A stretch of DNA of 64,000 nucleotides from assembly GCA_965260935.1 (NCBI GenBank), contig OZ253374.1, forward strand, positions 1,674,001-1,738,000, written 5' to 3'. Origin of the DNA: JBBROS01 sp965260935 (GTDB lineage: Bacteria > Pseudomonadota > Alphaproteobacteria > Acetobacterales > Acetobacteraceae). A program made the translations under genes and the position numbers. The notes beneath the pieces are model-generated. The model saw only the letters and a program-made list of their open reading frames with translations, was not told where the DNA came from and did not search any database. Positions 1-8,773 of this stretch are shown here, in pieces (within the stretch, counting starts at the first letter, position 1; each line of letters opens with the position of its first letter).

Positions 1-1017
1 GGCGGGGATGGCGTCGATCAGGCAGCCGATGACGAGGAAGGCGGCGGCGGTGATGAAGCCGACGCTGGTGATGCCGCCGCCGAAGCCGCGCACGGCATTG
101 ACGAAGAGCTGCGGCAGATGGAAGTAGGCCAGGACCCAGCCGAAGGCGGAGGCGGTGCCGATGCAGAACAGTGAGATGGCGGCGAAGCGGGCGGAGTCGT
201 AAAGGGTTTCGGGGACTTGGGCGATGCCGATGGTGCGCAGGACGAACAGACCGAGGACAAGGGCATAGAGCACGGCGATGACGGAGGCTTCTGTGGGGGT
301 GAAGAAGCCGCCGACGATGCCGCCGACGATGATCGCGGGGGTGGCGAGCGGGAGGAGAGCGCCGGCAAGGGCCTGGAGGAACTGGCGGGCGGTGGCGCGG
401 GCGTAAACGGGGTAGCCGCGGCGCTTGGCATAGACGGTGACGGCGCCCATGAGGGCCCCCCCGATCATGAGGCCGGGGAGGATGCCGGCCAGGAACAGCG
501 CGCCGATAGAGACGGAGATAACGCCGCCCCAGACCACCATGAGGATGCTGGGCGGGATGATGACGCCCATCACGGCGGCGCAGGCGGTGAGCGCCACGGT
601 GAAGTTTGTATCGTAGCCTTGCTTCTTCATGGCCGGGATCATGACGCCGCCGATGCCGGCGGCTTCGGCGGTGGACGAACCGGAGATGCCAGCGAAGATC
701 ATACTGACGACGACGTTGACATGGCCGAGGCCGCCGGGGAGATGACCAACCATGGTGCGGGCGAGGGCCATCAGGCGCTCGGTGACGCCGGCGGAGTTCA
801 TGAGGTTGGCCGACAGGATAAAGAACGGGACGGCGAGGAGGATGAACGAGTTGTAGGATTTGAGCATCTCGTTCAGCAGCAGGAACGGGGTCAGGCGGCC
901 GTCGATGAAGAAGACCGGGACGCAGGCGAGGCCGAGGGCGAATGCGACCGGGACACGGAGGATGATGAAGACGGCGAGCAGGCCGAACAGGATCAGCCCG
1001 ACTTCGAGGGCGCTCAA
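1..1017 (-). CDS. dctM: TRAP transporter large permease DctM, C-terminus cut by window edge
   Basis: Large membrane subunit of a TRAP importer, which couples solute uptake to an ion gradient together with DctQ and DctP. The minus strand stays open from a TTG at 1017 to the window edge, giving 339 residues of a family usually near 425, so the last helices lie outside. The translation is strongly hydrophobic throughout and carries the family stretches FILSANLMNSAG and FAGISGSSTAEAAG in the first third. The TTG overlaps the dctQ stop in a TTGA arrangement, so the two are translationally coupled. The order dctP-dctQ-dctM reads leftward as one operon. The substrate (an organic acid in most characterised systems) cannot be read from the sequence. 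Confidence 0.88.
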   Translation of the reverse strand, partial: MSALEVGLILFGLLAVFIILRVPVAFALGLACVPVFFIDGRLTPFLLLNEMLKSYNSFILLAVPFFILSANLMNSAGVTERLMALARTMVGHLPGGLGHVNVVVSMIFAGISGSSTAEAAGIGGVMIPAMKKQGYDTNFTVALTACAAVMGVIIPPSILMVVWGGVISVSIGALFLAGILPGLMIGGALMGAVTVYAKRRGYPVYARATARQFLQALAGALLPLATPAIIVGGIVGGFFTPTEASVIAVLYALVLGLFVLRTIGIAQVPETLYDSARFAAISLFCIGTASAFGWVLAYFHLPQLFVNAVRGFGGGITSVGFITAAAFLVIGCLIDAIPA

Positions 1018-1544
1018 GCGGTGGCCCGGCGGCTGGCGGCGAGGTCGTCGGCGACGCGCTCGGCGACGAACATGAGCATGAACAGGCCGGCAATGGGCCA
1101 GGCGATATGGATGCTGAGCATGTTGAGGCCGGTCAGCTCGGAAGCCTGGTCGAAGCCGAACAGCGCGAAGCGGTAGCCGAACCATAGGAAGGTGAGCGCC
1201 ACCAGGCCGATGCCGGCATGGACGACGAGGCGGGCGAAAAGCCGGCCGCGGGGGGTGCGCGGGGTAGGGAGGACGTCAACATCGAAATGGGTGCCGTCGC
1301 GCACGGCGATTATGGCGCCGAGCATGATGATCCACACGAGGCAGAAGCGGGCGACTTCTTCGGTCCAGATATAGCGGGGAATGAAGCCGACGTAGCGGGA
1401 AACGATCTGCAGGAAGACCGGGATGATGAGCAAGCCCATCACAAGGGTCATGACGATTTGCAGGGCGCGGTAGACGGCTTGGTTGACCCGGCGGAGAAGG
1501 CCGGCAGGCGGGGGCCGGACGGTCGCCTCGGCGTTGGCATCCAT
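1014..1544 (-). CDS. dctQ: TRAP transporter small permease DctQ
   Basis: Small membrane subunit of the TRAP importer, which bridges the binding protein and DctM. The 176-residue protein has four hydrophobic segments (about residues 27-50, 67-85, 105-128 and 145-165). Between the first two lies RYIWTEEVARFCLVW, a DctQ-type sequence with the conserved W-E-E element. It starts 4 bp after the dctP stop and overlaps dctM. Length and topology match the family. An alternative fused DctQM arrangement is excluded because the reading frames are separate. Confidence 0.87.
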   Translation of the reverse strand: MDANAEATVRPPPAGLLRRVNQAVYRALQIVMTLVMGLLIIPVFLQIVSRYVGFIPRYIWTEEVARFCLVWIIMLGAIIAVRDGTHFDVDVLPTPRTPRGRLFARLVVHAGIGLVALTFLWFGYRFALFGFDQASELTGLNMLSIHIAWPIAGLFMLMFVAERVADDLAASRRATA

Positions 1545-1548
1545 GCCG

Positions 1549-2544
1549 CTACTCCACGGCGTTCACCTTCGCCAGGACATCTTCGGCGCCGATCTGCTTG
1601 GCGTAGGCCGCTTTCACCGGCTCCGCGTCTGAGAGCAGCTTGTCGCGCTCGGAGAACTCATAAGTGTGCAGCTTGCCGGCCTCTTCGAGCGCGGAGAGCC
1701 GCTTCGCGTCTTCGGATGATTCGATCTGACGGCCATATTGCCCGGCTTCCCGGCCTGCCTTCAAGATCGCCGCTTGCAGGTCTTTCGGGAGGCGGCGGAA
1801 CGTCTTGCCGCTGAAGCAGATCGGGCGGACGGTGATGGCGTGCCGGGTCAGGGAGATGTCGGGGGCGACCTCGTAGAACTTCATCTGCTCGAGGCCGGCA
1901 GCTTCGTTCTCCGCGCCCTGGATCACACCGGTTTGGATGGCGTTATAGACTTCGTTGTAGGCGATGACGGTAGGGGCGGCGCCGATGGCCTGGAACATGG
2001 TCGTCTGGATAGGCGCGCCCATGACGCGCATCGACAAGCCCTTGAGTTCGGCCATGTTGCGCACGGGCTTGTTGGCGATGATATTGCGCACGCCGCCGCC
2101 GGCGTAGCCGATCAGGATGACGTCGGCCTTCTTCGCGACCTCGTCAACGATCGGCTGCAAGGCGTCGCCGTCGAGCACCTTGTTCCAGTGATCGAGGTTG
2201 CGGAACAGAAAGGGCATGTCCATCAGGGGGGCTGCGCGGGCAAAGGTGGACATATGGCTAGGGGAGACAATAGCGTAGTCGACCGAGATGCCCTGGTTCA
2301 TGTAGGCGAAATAGTCTTTCTCCAGACCGAGCTCGCTGTTGCGGTGCAGCGTGAAGTTAATGGGTTTGCCGTAGTATTTCTGGGACAGTTCCTGGAACTT
2401 CAGCAGGCTTTTGTTGAAGGCGTGGTCGTCATTGAACTGGACGGCGCCGTCGAGGGTGATCGGCTGCTGGGCACGGGCCGGGGCGGTTGAAGCCGCGATG
2501 AGGGCGAGGCAGCCGATGGCGGCGTTTCTCAAGTGGCAAAGCAT
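1549..2544 (-). CDS. dctP: TRAP transporter periplasmic solute-binding protein DctP
   Basis: Periplasmic receptor that captures the substrate and hands it to DctQM. The chosen start is the ATG at 2544, because GAGGAAA lies just upstream and the protein then begins with a textbook signal peptide (MLCHLRNAAIGCLALIAAS, cleaved near ARA-QQP). A longer open frame reaches 2673 but would bury that signal behind 43 unlikely residues. The mature part has the DctP-fold features MRVMGAPIQTTMFQAIGA and the following AYNEVYNAIQTGVIQGAENE, where the family contacts its ligand. The predicted protein is 331 residues, normal for the family. It is the promoter-proximal gene of dctPQM. Confidence 0.9.
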   Translation of the reverse strand: MLCHLRNAAIGCLALIAASTAPARAQQPITLDGAVQFNDDHAFNKSLLKFQELSQKYYGKPINFTLHRNSELGLEKDYFAYMNQGISVDYAIVSPSHMSTFARAAPLMDMPFLFRNLDHWNKVLDGDALQPIVDEVAKKADVILIGYAGGGVRNIIANKPVRNMAELKGLSMRVMGAPIQTTMFQAIGAAPTVIAYNEVYNAIQTGVIQGAENEAAGLEQMKFYEVAPDISLTRHAITVRPICFSGKTFRRLPKDLQAAILKAGREAGQYGRQIESSEDAKRLSALEEAGKLHTYEFSERDKLLSDAEPVKAAYAKQIGAEDVLAKVNAVE

Positions 2545-2744
2545 CGGGCGTTTCCTCGTGCATGCTTTATTGTTGTTCACGACACTACGAGGTCGCCTCG
2601 GGTTGTCAACGGCAAACGTTGCGGCCGCGAGGCCATGAGGCGTTGGCGCTTTCGGCGACTTGCCAGAAAACATTTAGCAGCCGAAACACTAACAGGCCGC
2701 AATCACTCCACTGTTCCGATCAGAGCGACGTCAAACAAGAAAGG
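2545..2744. other. dctP promoter region / rho 3' flank
   Basis: About 200 bp between the rho stop and the dctP start, both genes reading leftward. It must hold the end of rho transcription and the dctP promoter. I see the dctP ribosome binding site but no convincing intrinsic terminator and no clear -35/-10 pair. Confidence 0.4.
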
Positions 2745-4019
2745 TTAAGTATTCATCGCATCAAAGAAATCCTGGTTCGTTTTGCTGTATTTCAGCTTGT
2801 CGAGCAGGAAATCCATCGCGTCCGTCATGCCCATCGGCCCCAGGATGCGGCGCAGCACCCACATCTTAGACAGCGTGCCGCGCTCGACCAACAGCTCTTC
2901 CTTGCGCGTCCCGCTCTTGGTGATGTCGATGGCCGGGAAGGTGCGCTTATCGCTGAGCTTGCGGTCCAGGATGATCTCGCTGTTGCCGGTGCCCTTGAAC
3001 TCCTCAAAGATCACCTCGTCCATGCGGCTGCCGGTGTCGATCAGGGCGGTGGCGATGATGGTCAGGCTCCCGCCCTCCTCGATGTTGCGCGCCGCGCCGA
3101 AGAAGCGCTTGGGGCGCTGCAATGCGTTGGCGTCGACGCCGCCGGTCAGCACCTTGCCGGAGCTTGGCACCACGGCGTTGTAGGCACGGGCGAGCCGGGT
3201 GATGCTGTCGAGCAGGATTACCACGTCGCGCTTGTGCTCGACGAGGCGCTTGGCCTTCTCGATCACCATCTCGGTCACCTGGACGTGCCGGGTCGCGGGC
3301 TCGTCGAACGTGCTGGCGACCACCTCGCCCTTCACCGTACGGGTCATGTCGGTGACTTCCTCGGGCCGCTCGTCGATCAGCAGCACCATGAGGAACACTT
3401 CGGGGTGGTTGGCGGCGATGGCGGTGGCGATGTTCTGCAGCATCACCGTCTTGCCGGTGCGCGGCGGCGCGACGATCAGCGCGCGCTGGCCCATGCCGAT
3501 GGGGGTGATAAGGTCGATGACGCGGGGTGTCATGTCCTTGCCCGGCCCCTTGGCGACCGACTGGAAGTTCTCGACCTCCATCTGCAGCCGGCGTTCCGGG
3601 TAGAGCGGCGTAAGATTGTCGAAGTTGATGCGCTGCTTGACCGCGTCCGGCGGCTCGAAATTGATCGAGTTGACCTTGAGCAGGGCAAAGTAACGCTCGC
3701 CATCCTTCGGCGCCCGGATCTGGCCCTCCACCGTGTCGCCGGTGCGCAGCGCGAAGCGGCGGACCTGATTGGGGCTGATGTAGATGTCGTCGGGGCCAGG
3801 CAGGAAGTTGGCTTGGCTGCTGCGGAGATAGCCGAAGCCGTCGGGCAGGATCTCGAGCGTGCCTTCGCCGTAGATGGCCTGGTCGTTGTCGGCCAGGTTC
3901 TTCAGGATGGCAAACATCATGTCCTGCTTGCGCAGGCTGGACGCATTCTCGATTGACAGGGATTCCGCCAAGGAGAGCAGGTCGGCCGGTGCTTTGGCCT
4001 TTAATTCGGCAAGGTGCAT
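2745..4019 (-). CDS. rho: Transcription termination factor Rho
   Basis: Hexameric RNA-dependent ATPase that terminates transcription at unstructured C-rich RNA. From the ATG at 4019 the protein is 424 residues, typical for Rho. The order is an N-terminal Rho_N helical domain (residues 1-45), a cold-shock-like RNA-binding domain with DGFGYLR near residues 60-66, and a RecA-like motor with Walker A APPRTGKT at about 184-191. Further on are LLIDERPEEVTDM and the secondary RNA-binding region LTGGVDANALQRPKRFFGAA. A longer frame extends to 4190 but adds 57 residues unlike any Rho. It is followed (leftward) by dctP and preceded by hemJ. Confidence 0.97.
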   Translation of the reverse strand: MHLAELKAKAPADLLSLAESLSIENASSLRKQDMMFAILKNLADNDQAIYGEGTLEILPDGFGYLRSSQANFLPGPDDIYISPNQVRRFALRTGDTVEGQIRAPKDGERYFALLKVNSINFEPPDAVKQRINFDNLTPLYPERRLQMEVENFQSVAKGPGKDMTPRVIDLITPIGMGQRALIVAPPRTGKTVMLQNIATAIAANHPEVFLMVLLIDERPEEVTDMTRTVKGEVVASTFDEPATRHVQVTEMVIEKAKRLVEHKRDVVILLDSITRLARAYNAVVPSSGKVLTGGVDANALQRPKRFFGAARNIEEGGSLTIIATALIDTGSRMDEVIFEEFKGTGNSEIILDRKLSDKRTFPAIDITKSGTRKEELLVERGTLSKMWVLRRILGPMGMTDAMDFLLDKLKYSKTNQDFFDAMNT

Positions 4020-4234
4020 GGGAACGCGCCCTAATTCATTCGGAAGGGCCGATGCCGGGTTGCCCGTTTGGGGGCAATTGGGCAACGCGAGGCCCGTGTG
4101 AGAGGGGAGAGAACGAGGCTGAAGGAGCCGCCGGTTCAACTGGGGGAGTAAGCGGAGAAGATGTCCCTGCCGCCCAAGGCTAGGTGGCATCCTGGTTTAA
4201 CCACGTCAAGAGCGATTTTGTTGGTGCGCCGCCG
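4020..4234 (-). promoter_or_regulatory. rho leader/promoter region
   Basis: 215 bp between hemJ and rho on the minus strand. In other bacteria rho has a long autoregulated leader, so the length is suggestive. The leader strand here is rich in C and in CU steps (the plus strand shows runs such as gagaggggagagaacgag), which would suit Rho loading. That reading is inference; no hairpin or promoter hexamer stands out. Confidence 0.3.
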
Positions 4235-4690
4235 TCAGAACGGTTTGGCGATGGCCATGACGACGATGACGACCATCAGCACGGTGGGAACCTCGTTGGC
4301 GATGCGGTAGTAGCGCTCCGGCTTCTGGTTGCGGTCCTCGAGGAACTGCCGGCGCCATTTCCCGGCCGCGCCCTGGAACCCGGTCATGAGAATGACGGAC
4401 GCGAACTTCACGTGCCACCAGTTGACCGGCCACCATTGCACGACGCCGGGAGTCAGGATCAGCAGGACGCCGAACAGCCAAGTGGCCAGCATCGCCGGCA
4501 GCATGATCTGCTTCAGCAGCCGGCGCTCCATGACCTTGAAGCGCTCGCTCTCGGCCGAGCCGCGTACGAGCCGGCAGTGGTATACGTAGAGCCGGGGCAA
4601 ATAAAAGATACCAGCCATCCAGGCGATCAACGAGATGACGTGGAACGACTTCACCCAAGGGTAGGCGTAGGCCAGGACCGGGATGGTCAT
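4235..4690 (-). CDS. hemJ: Protoporphyrinogen oxidase HemJ
   Basis: Inner-membrane enzyme of the penultimate heme step, oxidising protoporphyrinogen IX to protoporphyrin IX; the HemJ type replaces HemG/HemY in many proteobacteria. The 151-residue protein has four hydrophobic helices. It carries the family features WVKSFHVISLIAWMAGIFYL near the N-terminus, whose His is an essential heme ligand in the family, and LTPGVVQWWPVNWWHVKF in the middle. Its ATG overlaps the stop of the upstream HAD phosphatase gene by 4 bp (ATGA), so it is translationally coupled. Together with hemH and hemE nearby it makes a late-heme cluster. Confidence 0.93.
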   Translation of the reverse strand: MTIPVLAYAYPWVKSFHVISLIAWMAGIFYLPRLYVYHCRLVRGSAESERFKVMERRLLKQIMLPAMLATWLFGVLLILTPGVVQWWPVNWWHVKFASVILMTGFQGAAGKWRRQFLEDRNQKPERYYRIANEVPTVLMVVIVVMAIAKPF

Positions 4691-5361
4691 GCGGCAAGGC
4701 GAGACCGGCGCCGGACCAGCGGCGCGAGCTCGGCGAGCGAGTGAATGATCTCCGCCCCGGCAGCGCGCAACGGCGATCCGTCCGTGCCGGGCGCGAGGCC
4801 GACCACCTGCATCCCGGCAGAAACCGCGGCGCGCACGCCCGGAAGGCTGTCCTCGACGACGAGGCAGGCAGCGGGCGGCACGCCCTCGGCCGCGGCGGCG
4901 GCGAGGAACACGTCCGGCGACGGCTTGCCGCGGGAAACGTCAAGCGCGCTGTGACGCCGGCCGTCGAACAACGGGGCCAGGCCGGTTGCGGCGAATTTCG
5001 CGGCCATCTCCTCGTGCGAGGAATTGCTGGCGACCCGGAACGGCAGCGGCAAGGCGGCGACGGCGTGGAGCGCCGCCTCGGCGCCGGCGATGGTCTGGAT
5101 GTCGCCGAACGCGGCGATCAGGGCTTGCCGCACCTGGTCAACCCAACCCGGCGGAACGGCACGCCCAAGGCGAGGCTCGATAATTGCCGGCATGTCTTCG
5201 AGCGTGTAGCCGACGAAGGTGGCCATACTTTCCGCATGGGTCATCGGCAGCCCAAGCTTGGTGACCTCTTCGGCAACGATCCGGTTTGACAGGGATTCGC
5301 TATCGATCAGCACGCCGTCGCAATCGAAGATGACGAGCCGAATAGGCGGATAATTAGTCAC
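4687..5361 (-). CDS. HAD-superfamily hydrolase (phosphatase/phosphoglycolate-type)
   Basis: Predicted cytoplasmic HAD phosphatase acting on a small phosphometabolite, 224 residues from a GTG start. Motif I is VIFDCDGVLIDSES near residues 10-23, with the nucleophile Asp and the acid/base Asp two residues later. A helical cap follows, then motif II in VASNSSHEEM, the lysine in SRGKPSPDVFL, and motif IV in CLVVEDSLPGVRAA. The pattern resembles beta-phosphoglucomutase/YieH/Gph-like HADs with a type 1 cap, but the substrate is not identifiable. It sits between hemH and hemJ and is coupled to hemJ. Confidence 0.85.
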   Translation of the reverse strand: MTNYPPIRLVIFDCDGVLIDSESLSNRIVAEEVTKLGLPMTHAESMATFVGYTLEDMPAIIEPRLGRAVPPGWVDQVRQALIAAFGDIQTIAGAEAALHAVAALPLPFRVASNSSHEEMAAKFAATGLAPLFDGRRHSALDVSRGKPSPDVFLAAAAAEGVPPAACLVVEDSLPGVRAAVSAGMQVVGLAPGTDGSPLRAAGAEIIHSLAELAPLVRRRSRLAA

Positions 5362-5433
5362 GGCGGGGCGTCATGCGAGGTCCTTGGGGCTTGATCGGTG
5401 AGCGCCGCTTTGAGCCGTGGTGTCAAACAAGGT

Positions 5434-6567
5434 CTAAGCCTTTGTTCGAACACGCAGCTTTGCCGACGTGCCGATGCGGTTGTCGCCGGCGCTGCTTCCG
5501 GCCACCGCCGGAACGCCCGCGCGGGCGTGCGGGCAATCGCCGAACGGGCCGGGGCAGGTGCGCCCGCCGACGAAGCTGCACAGCCCGGGGCCGCGCCCGA
5601 CCGAGGCTTGCACGAGTTCGGCCAATGCTTCGATGAAGCCGGGGTCGCTGTTCTGCGCCGGCGCCCGGAAATAGCCGGGAACACCGTGCTTCTCGGCGAA
5701 TTCGCGGTATTCGACGTCGAGCTCGACCAGCGTTTCCGAATGCTCGGAAACGAAGGCGATGGGAACAACGAGGACGGCTGTCTTGTCGCGGGCGGCGCGC
5801 TCGATCTCGGACTCCGTGCTCGGGTCAATCCATTTCTGCGGCGTGGCGCGCGACTGGTAACAGGTGGCGTGATCCAGGCCGTCGATGCCGAGCGCGCGCA
5901 CCACGCCGGCGACGGTGCGCTCGACTTGGAACTGATACGGATCGCCGGCCTTGATGATCGCTTCCGGCAGGCCGTGCGCCGAGAACAGGATGCGCAGCCC
6001 CGTGCCCGGCGGAAGCGCCGCCTCGGCTTTCTGGTAAGCGGTCCGCACGATGTCGGCCGTGGCGCGCAGGTAGCCCGGATCGGAATGGTAGCAGCACAGC
6101 GACGTCACCGGCGTCATCAGCCCGGCCTGGCACGCGGCCTCGCGCCACGCGGTCAGGCTGCTGCCGGTCGTCGTCGTTGAGTATTGCGGGTAGAGCGGCA
6201 CGAGCAGGATCTCGTCCGGCCCCCAAGCCTTGACCTCACGCGCCGTGGCCAGGCTGAACGGGTGCCAGTAGCGCATGGCGATGAAGCAGCGGGCGTCGAT
6301 ATCGCCGGGCAGCGCGGCTTCGAGCGCGCGGGCCTGCTGCTCGGTGAGGTCGAGCAGCGGGCTTTTGCCGCCGAGGATCTCGTAGTTGGCGGTGGCGGCC
6401 TTGACGCGCAGGTAGGCGATCAGGCGCGCGAGCAGCGGGCGGACGAAGAACGGCACGCGCAGGATCGCCGGGTCCTTGAACAGGTTGACCAGGAACGGGC
6501 GCACCGAGGCTGGCTTGTCCGGTCCGCCGAGGTTGAACAGGACGATGGCGATTCTGCGGTTCGACAT
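5434..6567 (-). CDS. hemH: Ferrochelatase HemH with C-terminal cysteine cluster
   Basis: Inserts ferrous iron into protoporphyrin IX, the last step of heme synthesis. The 377-residue protein begins with RRIAIVLFNLGGPD, has the middle segment LVPLYPQYSTTTTGSS, the catalytic-histidine motif LFSAHGLPE, and the Glu/His region PIAFVSEHSETLVELD. The C-terminus carries Cys at about 330, 338 and 345 (LCSFVGG...CPGPFGDCPH), as in the [2Fe-2S]-containing ferrochelatases described from Caulobacter and animals. A further 30 residues follow the last Cys, longer than usual. It lies 32 bp downstream of hemE in the same direction. Confidence 0.95.
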   Translation of the reverse strand: MSNRRIAIVLFNLGGPDKPASVRPFLVNLFKDPAILRVPFFVRPLLARLIAYLRVKAATANYEILGGKSPLLDLTEQQARALEAALPGDIDARCFIAMRYWHPFSLATAREVKAWGPDEILLVPLYPQYSTTTTGSSLTAWREAACQAGLMTPVTSLCCYHSDPGYLRATADIVRTAYQKAEAALPPGTGLRILFSAHGLPEAIIKAGDPYQFQVERTVAGVVRALGIDGLDHATCYQSRATPQKWIDPSTESEIERAARDKTAVLVVPIAFVSEHSETLVELDVEYREFAEKHGVPGYFRAPAQNSDPGFIEALAELVQASVGRGPGLCSFVGGRTCPGPFGDCPHARAGVPAVAGSSAGDNRIGTSAKLRVRTKA

Positions 6568-6599
6568 AAGCCTTCAACTTGGCCGATCCCGCGCGTGCG

Positions 6600-7625
6600 T
6601 CAAGCGCCGCGTATCTGTTGCAGCAGTTGCGCGACGTGGTCCGGCGGGGTTTGCGGGACGATGCCGTGGCCGAGATTGAAGATGTGCGGACGCCCACGGA
6701 CGGCTTCGAGCACCTGGGCTGCCTCGGATCGCAGGGCCTGGCCTCCGGCCACGAGGGCGGCGGGGTCCAGGTTGCCCTGGGTTGCGACGTGCTCGGGGAC
6801 AACGCCCATAGCGAGCTTCAGGTCGGCGCCGGTGTCGAGTGCGACGGCGTCGACGCCCGTCTCTGCCGCGTAGGCGCCGACGAGGACGCCGGCGAGGCGG
6901 GGAAAGCCGATGATGGGCAGGTCCGGGTGGAGCGCATTCAGCCGGGCGACGATCTTGGCGGTCGGGGCGACGACGAGGCGGCGGAACAGCGCGGGAGACA
7001 GGACGCCGGACCAACTGTCAAACAGCATCAGCACGTCTGCGCCAGCCTTGGCCTGGGCCGAAAGGTAAGTGACGGAAGCCTCGACAAGCAGCTCGGTCAT
7101 GCCTGCCATCAGCTCAGGCTGGGCGTAGGCCATATGGCGGATATGGCTGAAATCCTTCGAGCCGCCACCCTCGACCATGTAGCAGGCAACGGTGAAGGGG
7201 CTGCCGGCAAACCCGATCATCGCCGTTTCGGGCGGAAGCCCGGCGCGGGTGCGTTCAACCGTCTCAAGAATCGGTGCGACCGCGCCCGCCACGCGGCCGA
7301 GGTCCAGCTTGGCGAGCGCGGCAGCGTCGCGGACCGGTGGCAACACCGGGCCTTCGCCTTCCTTGAACGCCAAGCCCTGTCCGAGCGCCCAGGGGATCAT
7401 GAGGATGTCGCTGAACAGGATGGCGGCATCGAAGCCGTAGCGGCGGATCGGTTGCAGAGTCACTTCGGCGGCAAGCGGCGGCGTCGTGCATAGCGAGATG
7501 AAGTCGCCCGCGCGGGCCCGGGTGGCGCGATATTCGGGCAGGTAGCGCCCGGCTTGGCGCATGAGCCAGACCGGAGGGGGCCAAACGGCTTCGCCGGCCA
7601 GGACGCGGAGCACGGGTTTGCTCAT
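6600..7625 (-). CDS. hemE: Uroporphyrinogen decarboxylase HemE
   Basis: Cytoplasmic enzyme that decarboxylates the four acetate side chains of uroporphyrinogen III to give coproporphyrinogen III. The 341-residue protein has the substrate-binding signature VWLMRQAGRYLPEYR near residues 19-33. It also has FSDILMIPWALGQGLAF with the catalytic Asp, GFAGSPFTVACYMVEG, and LFDSWSGVLSP. Length and all signatures match the family. Its start faces the candidate replication origin, and it leads the leftward group hemE-hemH-HAD-hemJ. Confidence 0.97.
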   Translation of the reverse strand: MSKPVLRVLAGEAVWPPPVWLMRQAGRYLPEYRATRARAGDFISLCTTPPLAAEVTLQPIRRYGFDAAILFSDILMIPWALGQGLAFKEGEGPVLPPVRDAAALAKLDLGRVAGAVAPILETVERTRAGLPPETAMIGFAGSPFTVACYMVEGGGSKDFSHIRHMAYAQPELMAGMTELLVEASVTYLSAQAKAGADVLMLFDSWSGVLSPALFRRLVVAPTAKIVARLNALHPDLPIIGFPRLAGVLVGAYAAETGVDAVALDTGADLKLAMGVVPEHVATQGNLDPAALVAGGQALRSEAAQVLEAVRGRPHIFNLGHGIVPQTPPDHVAQLLQQIRGA

Positions 7626-7903
7626 CGGAACCCTTTCATCTGTTCTTTAAGAATCTTTGAGGAGGTAGTGCGTTGTTGGCTGTGGGCGCTGTGGTACCCG
7701 GTTTCAATAAATTTGTCCCCGTGTTTGTCCACAGGAGTTTCCGAGACCAACTTGCTGTAATCTCATAGGAATTAGATGAATTCCCGTTAAAACGGGGCAT
7801 GGTGGCGATATTTGTCCCCAGTTCGTCCAACCCGCGCGGTTATCCCCGTTCGCCATTGAGAAAGGAGTGCCGCCCCGCTTTTATCCCCGCTATCCTCATC
7901 TTT
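7626..7903. other. Candidate chromosomal replication origin (oriC)
   Basis: A 278-bp non-coding gap, clearly more AT-rich than its surroundings, between divergent hemE and the PPDK regulator (DUF299, formerly RP001). In Caulobacter and many other alphaproteobacteria the origin lies next to exactly these genes. Five DnaA-box-like nonamers TTRTCCMCR occur on the plus strand: 7713-7721 TTGTCCCCG, 7725-7733 TTGTCCACA (one mismatch to TTATCCACA), 7812-7820 TTGTCCCCA, and 7840-7848 and 7881-7889, both TTATCCCCG. An AT-rich stretch at about 7741-7795 would suit duplex opening. A GANTC site (gaatc near 7651) is present. Genes on both sides are transcribed away from it. The last box is 14 bp before the regulator's start codon. 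Confidence 0.72.
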
Positions 7904-8773
7904 ATGGACACGCACCGCCTCAATCTCCACCTGGTTTCCGACGCCACCGGGGAAACGCTGAACAGCATCGCGCGGGCGACGGTGTCGCAATTCGAGCACG
8001 TGACGATCGCCTATCACCGCTGGAGCCTGATCCGGACGCGGTTCCAGTTGCACCGGGTTCTGGAGGGGATCGAATCCGAGCCGGGGCCGGTGCTGTCCAC
8101 GGTGATCGACCAGGCGCTGCGCAACGACCTCGAGACCACGTGCGAGCGGCTGAACGTGCCGGTGATCAACGTGCTCGACCCGGTGATGGCGGTTTTGCAG
8201 GAGCAGCTGGGCGAGCAGGCGGAAGCGCGTCCGGGGCGGCAGTACGTGCTCGACGCTGACTACTTCCGCCGGATCGACGCCATGCATTACGTGCTGGCGC
8301 ACGACGACGGGCAGGCGCAGGCGGGGATCAAGGAAGCGGACGTGGTGCTGGTGGGCGTGTCGCGCAGCAGCAAGACGCCGACGTCGTTCTACTTGGCCAA
8401 CCGGGGGATCAAGGCGGCGAACGTGCCTCTGGTGCCGGGCACGCCCGATCCGCCGGGGCTGGAAACGCCGGTCTGTCCCGTGATCGGCCTGACGCTCGAT
8501 CCCCACGCGCTGATCGAAATCAGGCGGCATCGTTTGAAGCTGATCGCGGCGGGCACGGAAACGGGCCGGGTTCACAACACGCGGACGGACTACATCGACG
8601 TCGAGGCGGTGAAGGCCGAGTTGCTATGGGCCCGGCGGCTGTGCGCGCGGCGGGGCTGGCCGGTGATCGACGTGACGCGGCGCTCGATCGAGGAAACGGC
8701 CGCGACCGTGCTGCAATTGATGGAAGCCTGGCACGATCGCCGGCGAAAGGAGGCAATGGCGCGGCCCGCGTAA
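7904..8773 (+). CDS. Pyruvate, phosphate dikinase regulatory protein (PPSR/PDRP, DUF299)
   Basis: Bifunctional ADP-dependent threonine kinase and phosphate-dependent phosphorylase that switches pyruvate phosphate dikinase (or PEP synthase) off and on. From the ATG at 7904 it is 289 residues, normal for the family. It starts with LNLHLVSDATGETLNSIARA and carries the ADP-binding loop VGVSRSSKTPTS around residues 150-161. A longer frame from 7799 would run through DnaA-like boxes and adds 35 unconserved residues, so the internal ATG is preferred. No target dikinase gene is in the window. Confidence 0.93.
   Translation: MDTHRLNLHLVSDATGETLNSIARATVSQFEHVTIAYHRWSLIRTRFQLHRVLEGIESEPGPVLSTVIDQALRNDLETTCERLNVPVINVLDPVMAVLQEQLGEQAEARPGRQYVLDADYFRRIDAMHYVLAHDDGQAQAGIKEADVVLVGVSRSSKTPTSFYLANRGIKAANVPLVPGTPDPPGLETPVCPVIGLTLDPHALIEIRRHRLKLIAAGTETGRVHNTRTDYIDVEAVKAELLWARRLCARRGWPVIDVTRRSIEETAATVLQLMEAWHDRRRKEAMARPA

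Noticed and set aside
2562..3956. Plus-strand open frame of 464 codons opposite rho
   Set aside because: Low-complexity His/Leu/Asp-rich shadow of rho.
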